From positions 2,232,001-2,296,000 of the forward strand of contig JANFAH010000002.1 of the NCBI GenBank assembly GCA_024663395.1: a stretch of 64,000 nucleotides of DNA, written 5' to 3'. Origin of the DNA: Pisolithus tinctorius. Its lineage: Eukaryota; Basidiomycota; Agaricomycetes; Boletales; Pisolithaceae. Below the pieces are notes generated by a model. It saw only the letters and a program-made list of their open reading frames with translations. It did not search any database and had not been told where the DNA came from. Below, one piece after another: positions 55,130 through 64,000 of this stretch. Within the stretch, counting starts at the first letter, position 1. Each line of letters opens with the position of its first letter. The translations under genes were made by a program, and so were the position numbers.

Positions 55130-58100
55130 AATAATGGGTTTTTCTTCTTCTTTCATTCCTGAATATATTTATGATTGCTGGAGCTTAGTCCTAGTGACAG
55201 CCCCTCCTGCACATATACGCTATCCACTGTGTTTTTAGTTGCCTTGCTATTAGGATATATGTAATTATCCGTGTAGAATTGTGCTAGTCGTAGACCTTGA
55301 CCAGCAGATAAATTATAAAGGGTTGAGGTTTATGGATTTAATTCCCTTTTCGTAGCCTTGAGTTGAAGATGTTTTGATCTGCTGATCAGTGTACGTCACT
55401 TCACAACAATAGGGTGGTGAGTGGAAGCCTAGAATCTACTGTACAGTAATAAACTCCTATGGAGCTGCATGTGCGCCCAGCGTAGTTGGCCAAATAATTT
55501 CAAACTAGACCCAAATCGGTACATACGAAGGTGATAATGCGTCCACCGTCTTGTCCACCGTCTAACTCACCTCCGAATTGATGCCTTTTAAGAGACAACC
55601 CCATAGATCTGTGCCGCAAGAGTCTCCTCCAGACGATTTGGTTAACATGATCATGATTTTTTTTCCCGGTTTGGTCGAGCCGCTAAAAAGCACGTTCATA
55701 TCAACCCCTCCTGTGGTTTTATACATTGATTATTATCGGTGCGCCATTGTGCCCTTACAGGGGTCTGTGATGCTCATGCCATCAGGGAAAACTGAGAGTT
55801 TGAATGTGCATAGAACCCTCAAGACGCAGGGCTAAGTTGAGACCTTAGTAATCCAGTGCCCTTTTCGTCATCATTCACACGACCTTTACGCTTGACGAGG
55901 TCTCAAACTACGATGTGATGCCGCTGATCGCAGCCAGAAGCCCTACAAAAGATCATGCGATCCAATAGAACGACGACTTCCTCTTGTCACGTACGATTGG
56001 ACGGACCATGATTTCCTACTTAAATAACTCCACGGCGCCGACACCCAGGCGTGAGCGGTTTACTTAATGCTGCCGGTCCGTACAACCATCACAGAATGGA
56101 TTTTCCCCTTTGGCATTTACCTCGTACGTCCGATGTTCACACATACTTATGAAACCTACTGGTTGCAGCACCACGGACAACGTTGTACAGGCCCCCTCTC
56201 GGCGTTAAATGGACCCCTGCACACTCGTCCGAACTGAGCAAGGCCGCATCGGCGAATCCTCAAACAGTTTCACGTCCGCGTGCGACTATGGGTAAATACA
56301 TATAGGTGAAAAGGTAGCGTAGTTTCGAGGCCAATGTAAAAACCGAGCAGACAGCCGAAGAAACTTTCGATAACCTTTGCAATAGTTCTCCAGCAGGTAA
56401 GTAGCCACTGAAAATCCGTTTCAACCAGAAATGCATTGATTCAGAGAACAACCATTACAAACTAGGCCAGGACACCCCCTGCGCTCTGAGAGGGGCTAAT
56501 TAGTCACTAACGCCCGCGGAGCCAGTATCGCAGCTCCTCGCGGTCTTTCGTGGGGCTAGGTCTGCAACAGGGTTGCAACCCGTCACCATGTTCTCCCGCA
56601 ATGTGAGGTTACCTGAGGGCCAGTTTTCGAGTTTTGTTTATCCGCAAGGGCTAGCCCGCGAGCTTCACCCAGATGCGCTTCGGCACGCACCCTTCCGCCT
56701 TGCCTTCATCTATTCGCCAATTCCGGTTGTTCATGTACAAGTTCCGGTCTCCATATCCTCGTTGTCGCATTCTGTACCTTCAGTTCAGGTTTTCGGGCAC
56801 AGTAGGTGAGTATGCCGTCTTTTGAGTTTGAGGGCATCCAACTGTGTCAAGGTGTGATGTGGTCTCCTTGAGAAAGAAAATTCGCAGGAACCTCTCTCCC
56901 AATAAGGCCTGTTGTATGCCAGGCCCTTTCCTTCCACGGTGAGGGGGTCCAGCGGTGGTTGGGAAGCAGTTTGGTTGTATGTCTTATTCCGTTTTCAGAA
57001 CTGCCGACTTTCTTCGTACCTTCAGGTATCTAGGCAAGCTTGACAGTGAGCACCCCCCACACTTAGGTTCCGGAAACGGTGCCATGGTCGCCGAGCCTGT
57101 GAATTACCAACTCTGTGTGCTTGCAGTATTGAGCAGTGAGAAAAAGGCCACTACAACTCCACCATTTCATTTGAGGTGTGGTCTTCGTGTGAAAGTTACA
57201 GGAACATCGGCTGTATGATCAGTGTTAGCTGTTGCTAGGTGTCTGGGGGCGTGAGATGACTTAGAAGGGCAGCTCCAGTCCTGCATGACTCATAGTTCCG
57301 CGGATGTCATATAGTAGCCATCGCCTTGTAGGGCCAAACCCCGTGCCCCTCATCCGAAGACGGGTTAGATACTTCACACCGCTTGATGCGAATATATACT
57401 GGAATATCGCAGGTAATGGATAGGCTGATAACTCTCCAACTATGTTTTTAGTATTTACAGCAGTTTCTTCGATTGGAATCTCTGTGGGCAGAAGCATGAT
57501 GTCCGACCAGCGGGCATGAATCACCAAGTCTTGTGGGAATGCCGGCAGCGGGAGTTTCCATTGCAGTGTCAACCAGAGGTTCACAGGACATGTCCCGACC
57601 ACGGAAAACGCAGCTTGTCAAGAGTTCTCACTCCCTATTAGACTTTCAAAAGTAATGTCGACAAACTAACTGTTCATCCATTGAGACGAGTGGGATTTGG
57701 GCGTTATGGCTCTTCGCGTACGCCCAGCCACAGCTTGGGTGTAAATATAAGGTTCGTCTATGATATACCGTGGCCTGGCTTCCAGATTATGAAGCGGAGC
57801 TTCATGTGAAGAGCTGCACCGAGCCCGACACGGGGCTCGAGGTATGTACATATATAACTTAACAGAAGCGTGTCAACATATCCTTCCACAAGATCACTAT
57901 TCGAGATTTTTCTCGTATCGGGTGACTGCTAAGCGCAAGGCGGTCATGACGAACGCAGTGTTGACCATGAACCGTCTTCTGTATACTCTATAGGCAGAGC
58001 ATAGGAAGCCTCACATTCAAAAGTGGCGGTGATGCACAGACTTCCCAGCATACGTACCTAACACCGGCCCGCAAGTTAAGGGAAATTCTTTAAGCAGCCG

Positions 58101-59582
58101 TCGGTAACATGCTGCAGACACCCACCCACCGAGCGGAAAGCAACACACGCACTATATGACATCACGCTTGCGATCGGGTACAAATAAGTGCCTGTTTCTG
58201 CTTCCGTCCCGGAGTGATCATCGCCAAGCTTTGCATGGAAAAGTTGTTCACACTTCCAGGTGACGGTTACATTCAGTGAATACAGACCACTCGAAACGCC
58301 ATTTTCTATCTTCAGGATCTGCCATGTGGTTCAGTCGAGGGGAGCAGGGATTAGTAGGCCGAAACACAATGTACTGACGCCAAATTTGTTGCCTTGGCGC
58401 GTGAGCAAACAGCAAGGCTGATATGAACGGTGCACGCCGCTGCGGAATGGTGAATAAATCGGCACTACCCTCTTACCTGGGGATGTGGAGTTCGGAACTC
58501 GAGACGTTATAGGAGGTGTTGTGTCGAGGCATGGGAGAACCACCATTGAATCGAGCGAGCGCCGCAAAACTACGTGTGCCAAGGTTCCAGAACCGATTGA
58601 TCCCGTCGCCAACCTCTGCAGGTAGCAGTCAACACCGCTCTTCGTGGAGCACATCTACAGTACACGCGCATTGATAAATTTATTTCTCGTCACCTTTGTT
58701 TACCTGCGGGTGGGGGACTAAGCCCCGCAGAGCACCCAGTCATGGCGCGTCGCTGCGAAGCTTTCCGAGAAGGCCTCCATGATGTAATACACAATAGTAG
58801 GGCTGCGGCTAATGAGTTGCGTTGTACTCATTACTGACTAGGGGGTAAAAGTAAGTGCATACTGAGAGGGAGGGCGCAGTCAATTCGGGCAGGCGAAACT
58901 GCAGTGTCTCCGGACGCGTTGTGGATAGCTTTTGGCAGAGCAAGGCCGAGGTAAGGTCAAAAATTCAGTCCATCGATTGACAAGATGCGCCTTGCACAAA
59001 TCAGAGGACTATCCGAGCTGAGGCGCGCCTCAAAGTTATGTGTATTATCGAGTGGTACAAGGCTGATATGTGCTTACCGCATTGGAGCACGATCTGAGGC
59101 AGTGCGATCAATTGTTGCATGGTACATGTGTATGGAATGTTCTGTTAGAACACGGGTGTCTTCTCCCACAGCCGAGAATCTCCGCTCGCAGAGCACTGCT
59201 GGACCAGTGGGCCCTCCGGGTCGCGCCCTCCGTCATTCAATTATTGTACCGCTTTGATTGTCACACAACGGTGGTGGGTCCATGAGTCGGTGGTGGGTTG
59301 GCGAGTGCGCAATTGGAGACGACGGCATGGAAAGTTGCCGTGATCGACGCAGCCACCACCATTACGTAAACGTACGATAGTAATGTACATATATACATGA
59401 ACAAAAATTGGAACACGGCCTGTCCTCTTACAACCCGCCGAACTACACAGCTGTCTTCCAATCTTCGTTCAGGCAGTATCCACTGATAAAACATCCTCTG
59501 CGCAGCACCCCCCTAGAACCTGTGCTATCGAACGTATAATTTGCCAGTACGTGACAGGAGAAGGCTCCATCCGCAATCATTC
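55130..59582. other. 4.4-kb stretch without a recognised gene
   Basis: Open frames stay near or below 115 codons (for example minus 57602-57261 and minus 58654-58331), with no motif or splice-joined product I can support. No tRNA or transposon ends noticed. Confidence 0.5.
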
Positions 59583-62077
59583 ATGGACGAGGCGAAATCA
59601 ACAGTGTCGGACCCGGACTCGAACTTGGGGCGGGCGCCGTCTGACTCACGACTGCTGCAGTCCGACGAAATGCCGCAACCTCGCCGGAGTTCCACAAATC
59701 CCGTCGCACAGAGTAGGCCCGCCAACCGCGTCTTAAGCCGGCAATCGCTGAAGCGCCACTTTACGACGCTTTTGCAACCAGAGAGGAAACTTTCTTCTCC
59801 CCCTTCTGCCTGGCAAAGCTTGCGGGCCATTATCCTAGCATCTTGTAAGTTCCTCTGTCAACTCACTGTAATGATTATGATACATCTGTACCCTAGGGTT
59901 AAATGTCCTCTTAGTCTGTATCCCGATATCGGTATGTAGGTCCGTTGGTACCGGCTTTCTGCTCTGACTGGCGGGCATGCAGTGGGCGATGAACTTTGCT
60001 CTTCCCGACCAACATACTCTTATATTCGTTTGTACGTCGCCCCTGTTCTGTTCTTGTCGCACTCTTCTAATCTAAGTAACAGTCTCATTCCTGGCTATAA
60101 TTCCGCTTGCCAAGGTATATTATTTAAACATTACTAGATAACCTTTTTGACAAGGTATAAAGCTCCTTGCCTTTGCTACTGATGAGCTATCGATGCGTGT
60201 TGGGCAAACGCTTGCAGGGCTTATGAATGCAACTTTGGTGTGTGTGCTCGGTTTACTTGTGGATCACCGACTGATGTACCTGTCCAGGGAAATGCGTAAG
60301 TCGTGCCTTTCACATGCAAGCGGTCATTCACTTCCTCTGCTTTCCAGTGTTGAACTCATTGTTTCGGTGCGTTTTGGTCATCATTCCCGAATTTGCTATT
60401 CTCAATCACCGATCAGATAATTGCGTTGACGAAATGCGAATTGCAGATTGTTCAATCGTCCCGTGAGTGCTATACCATTGACTGATTGAATGCCCAGGTT
60501 GATGCTTCAGTTAGTGGTGGGATCCGTCCTGAGTAATTTGTGTACGTCTTAGCACAAGTCGTGAACAACGTACTAATGATGGATTTTTAGTACTCGTCCT
60601 GGGCATGTGTTTCTTCGCAGGTGGTCTACGGTTCTCGGAGCAAGGATTCGGACATGGTTCGCAGCCTCCTCCCATCCGCGGAAACTATCCATTCTGACGG
60701 TCTCACAGTTGCGGCCCAACTGAACTCTACCCTTCTAACCGTCAGCGTCATTGCCGTCCTGTTACCTGGGGCTTTCCATATGGCTTTGCAGGGCTCCACC
60801 TCAGTCAGTGAAAGCGATTTAGATGACCGAATCTTGAAGACTAGTCACGGAGTGAGTAATTTACAAGTGGATAACATTAAGTTTAACTTTTGTCGAAGGT
60901 CGCCGTTATCCTACTCTTCAGTGAGGCAACTTCTCTTCCTCAATTTAAGCTAGCAAAACTAATTCCTCACTCTTTAGTCTACTGTTCATATCTCCTGTTC
61001 CAGCTCTTTTCCCATAAGAACCTTTACAGTGATGATGCCTTCGAGGCATCAAGGAAGTATTCGGGGGAGAATCCGTTTAAATTGGGTCACAGACTGCGTC
61101 GCAGACGACGAGCTGCAAACGACGTGGGCATGACAGACCTTCCGATGGTTTCCTCTCCCCGTCAGGAGAGCGTTCACATCGACCACGGCGATGAAAATTC
61201 CATAAGTCATCCCGACGTTACCCATGATGTCGAGAGCGGATCCTCCGAAGAGGAAGAAAAGCCTCAGATGTCAGTGCCAGTGTCCTTGGGCCTCCTTGTT
61301 GCTGTCACGGTGGTAAGTTTGCACAGCTCCATTTTCCGATTTGATCACCGACAGTAGCATCAATACACAGCTCGTTGCTGTCACCGCGGAATTCTTGGTG
61401 GATTCCATCAACGGTTTAACTTCGGGAGGCGCTATTAGCACGGAATTTGTTGGCGTGATACTACTTCCTATCGTTGGCAATGCTGCGGAGCATGTTACCG
61501 CGGTTACAGTGTCGGTCAAAGACAAGCTAACCTTGAGCTTGGGCGTGGCCGTCGGATCGAGCATTGTACGCACTTCCACTCTGGCGTATTTGTAGTTTGT
61601 GCTCACAATTTTTATATATAGCAAATCGCCTTGTTTGTCATTCCGTATGTGCTTCCTGTAGTTTTGTTGTGTTTCCCGTGTTCACCAGTTTGACAGCTTC
61701 ATTGTTACGCTGGGATGGATTCTTGGAAAGCCGTTAACCCTCATGTTCGACCCGCTGGAGTCTATAGTCATGTTCCTTGCTGGTAAGTCGACCCCTCTGA
61801 CCAGTCGCACCACTTTGACGCAGAGCTTCGCAGTCCTCACCGTTAACTACGTCATTCAAGATGGCAGGTCGAATTGGTTGGAGGGCATGCTCCTCATGTG
61901 TAAGTCCTCGCTCCTTTCTTGTGGATCGTCTATGACGCTCACGGGTGAATGGACAGCGCTATATCTCATCCTTTGCGTGACATTCTGGTATTACCCTGGT
62001 ACGTCAATTGAACATGCTCGGAAATGCTGATTCATTTATGTCATGATTTAGGTACCTCGCCGATTTTAAGCTGCTAA
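59583..62077 (+). CDS. VCX1: Vacuolar Ca2+/H+ exchanger (Vcx1/CAX family)
   Basis: Start MDEAKSTVSDPDSNLG at 59583; an acidic/basic cytosolic N-terminus is followed by many short exons. Landmarks: [63 protein letters not shown] (first GNxxE ion-binding repeat), LSNLLLVLGMCFFAGG, LTVSVIAVLLPGAFH, a long charged loop near 61040-61265, TSGGAISTEFVGVILLPIVGNAAEHVTAV (second GNxxE-type repeat), WILGKPLTLMFDP, LCVTFWYYPG. Stop TAA is at 62075-62077. Such carriers load calcium into the vacuole using the proton gradient. One exon is only 8 bp (60288-60295). All family landmarks are intact. It is convergent with FOX2. Confidence 0.9.
60288..60295 (+). other. 8-bp microexon of VCX1
   Basis: GGAAATGC, between CCAG and GTAAGT, supplies G-N-A of the essential GNAVE motif when joined to ACTTTG before and TGTTGAA (60348-60366) after it. 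Confidence 0.8.
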
Positions 62078-62491
62078 ACATCCAAACCAATATCTGGAGA
62101 ATGTTTATGATGCTAATAAGTCCAGTTGCAGTATTCACTCTGGAATGAAGTCCACGACTCTTATACATGACTATTCTCCCTTCCTTCGTGTATCATCTAC
62201 AGGTTTTCCATTATTTTTTTGATGCCACATGTCTATGACGATATAAGATATCCAAATATTTACTTGTCTAAGCGTTCAACGCCGCAATAATTTCCGAGTG
62301 CCAAGAGGATGAGTGGAGCTTGTGACACGGTCAGAACTAGGTATAGTAGGCAACTTAATTTTCATGCTATAACTAGAAGGCTGTGGCAGTATACACAATA
62401 TACAGCACATTTAGCCAGCTCACAACCTACAGACTCACTCGAACATCGAGGCCAATAAGAATATTTACGGTAGTTGGTGAGAAGAAATTTT
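62078..62491. other. Shared 3' region of VCX1 and FOX2
   Basis: The two genes converge; nothing else is seen. Confidence 0.5.
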
Positions 62492-64000
62492 TTATAGTCT
62501 GGCCTTGGCATCTCCATTGACAAGTGTCGCTGCTGCTGTTGCAAGGACGATGGTTCCTCGTTCCTTCACCTTGGTTGCTAAATTGGAAATACGTCGTAAA
62601 GTAAGCCCCTGGAGAACCTGGATGCTGACGCACGAAATGACGTACTGAAGATGACTTTGGAACCTTCTTTCCACATTTCAGTGACGAGGGTTTCACCCGG
62701 AAAGACCACTCCTGCAAAGCTATGCATAGTGGAAGAGAGGGGGAAAGAGGGACACGTGTCATCCTTGTGGGGAGTCTAGTGGGGAAAAAAAGGCATACTG
62801 ACCGTACTTTGATGTCATTAAATGCTCCGAACGTTTGCAGCACGTGTTTTCCAGCAAATCCCATGAAGCATAGTCCTTATCAAACACAGCAAAGACAGAC
62901 AGCGGTTCAGGACAAGGATAGACACAAGCTTGACATTGATATCTGAGATAGGGCCACCTACCATGAAGGATGGGTTTATCAAAGCCGCCAACGGCAGCAA
63001 AATCGGGATCTATCTGTTAGCATCCGAATCCAAATGAGGTTGTTCATCAGAAGTTTCCCAAAAGCTTTTCTGGAATTCTGGGAAGGAAAACTCACGTGCA
63101 AAGGGTTGTAATCGCCACTTAACCTGTATTGAAAAATTCCTTAGCCATTCCTCCAATAGTGACGCAATCGCATGATGCCAAGACAGGTATGAAAACACCA
63201 AGCTACAATGTATAGAGGAACATGGCTTACCGATAGAGTGCAGCTTGGCTAGGTAGCGTCTTTTCTTCCACCACAGCATCCGGCCTGCGAGTAGGTGGCA
63301 CATTTGCAGCCGTGGCAGGACCTCTATCTGTAGATACGGCGACCAACGGTCATGGGGCATGGGAAAAGATCGGACGTCAGGCATGATGAGTCCTCACCTG
63401 ACCCCACGCGTTTGCCACCGAACCCTCCAGCACCGCGGATAAAGACGGTCACCTGGTTCTCGAAGAGAAGCCTTCCAGTGTCTTTGTCCTTGGTATGAAC
63501 GATGCTAGTGATTGATGCGGCCTTCCCTTTGTCTAAAACTTCCAGAAGCCTAAACAATACAATATGTAGCAGTCAGTTGTCAACACTAGGATGACACTAT
63601 TCGCGTGGCTAGACCTTGTTTCGTTTATGAGCGTTCCCGAAGTAGGTATAGGTCCCTTGATAGCCAAGTACTGCTCTCCATGAAGGAGCTTCGCCTAACC
63701 ATAACCGTTCATGGTGTCAAGTTTAAACAGTTAAATAACTGGAAGTTGGCGATTCAAGGGAATGGTGCCTCACAGGGTTAAAGTTTGGAAGCCATCCAAA
63801 CGAAATACTTGAGCTTGCGGGAAACTGTGGAACCACGCCAAACGTTGGAAGTGCTGCGAAGTCACTGTGGCCCTCATACGACCACTGGAGGTCTCGTTCC
63901 GTCGCTCCTATACCGAGATTGTACAGGATGACGTCGCGTTCAGTGTATTCGAATTCCTCGTCCGGAGGCACCTCCTTCTTTGCTTCGGCGACCAGCCGTG
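62492..64000 (-). CDS. FOX2: Peroxisomal multifunctional enzyme, 2-enoyl-CoA hydratase-2 end (partial)
   Basis: Minus-strand 3' part of a gene that continues past the window. Exons read FEYTERDVILYNLGIGATERDLQW, LPTFGVVPQF, LLHGEQYLAIKGPIPTSGTL, LLEVLDKGKAASITSI, VFIRGAGGFGGKR, RRPDAVVEEKTLPSQAALYR, then LSGDYNPLH joined across an intron to DPDFAAVGGFDKPILHG, then GKHVLQTFGAFNDIKVR, and KVKERGTIVLATAAATL. The DYNPLHxD motif is the hydratase-2 (MaoC) active site. Fox2 hydrates and dehydrogenates enoyl-CoA in fungal peroxisomal beta-oxidation. The C-terminus is AKARL, a PTS1-type peroxisomal signal. The N-terminal dehydrogenase domains would lie to the right of the window. Confidence 0.88.

Noticed and set aside
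55130..59582. Possible hidden genes or tRNAs in the 4.4-kb gap
   Set aside because: No frame above about 115 codons, no splice-joined product and no cloverleaf that I could confirm by eye.

Overview
The window is nuclear DNA of a filamentous basidiomycete, most likely an Agaricomycete. Evidence: genes broken by many 45-70 bp introns, an ERG28-type sterol scaffold, a Vcx1-type calcium/proton exchanger, the hydratase end of a Fox2-type peroxisomal enzyme, a TPR-HET fusion protein, TET/JBP-like and alpha-kinase-like remnants, and chromodomain Ty3/Gypsy retrotransposons. No rRNA, tRNA or CRISPR array was recognised.

The first 42 kb is a nest of mobile elements; the last 20 kb is ordinary gene space. 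(1) 1-15695: an old minus-strand chromodomain Gypsy element (element A; its left LTR is cut by the window edge), inserted in a TET/JBP-like gene whose 5' part survives at 15696-16443. Its RT domain is split twice: by a young plus-strand Gypsy element (element B, 4773-10630, TSD CTTGT) and by a 1.85-kb TG...CA solo-LTR-like unit (10781-12631). Element A also carries an antisense, intron-containing gene between pol and its 3' LTR. (2) 16444-20683: decayed sequence with an 85-bp satellite, an alpha-kinase C-terminal remnant and a 62-bp tandem repeat. (3) 20684-29810: a Tc1/mariner-type transposon with 111-bp TIRs and TA target duplication. It carries an intact-looking DD34E transposase and a second, convergent gene of unknown function, and is interrupted by a second copy of the element B family (element C, 23644-29497, TSD GCCTT). 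(4) 31387-42111: a TPR-HET gene interrupted by a 7.5-kb DNA transposon (31618-39111, 37-bp TIRs, TSD CTTCAAC) that encodes a Tnp2-like transposase, an HMG-like protein and an acidic-repeat protein. (5) 43809-64000: host genes, namely a small conserved protein, a tail-anchored protein, a Ser/Pro-rich protein divergent from ERG28, an F-box/LRR-like protein, VCX1, and the 3' end of FOX2.

Three themes link the elements. All three Gypsy elements (two families) show an exact 11-nt complementarity between a site about 33-35 nt downstream of the LTR TATA box and a primer-binding site 2 nt inside the LTR, the arrangement of Tf1-type self-priming. Nearly all element decay is CpG to TpG/CpA: by hand count all 3 LTR differences in element B and all 12 in element C lie at CpG, and most nonsense codons are TGA at former CGA. 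Finally, several elements carry extra genes: an antisense coiled-coil/Cys-cluster gene, a Tc1/mariner cargo gene, and HMG-like plus acidic-repeat genes.

Protein family names rest on motif recognition by eye; exon borders were chosen by splice consensus and reading-frame continuity.
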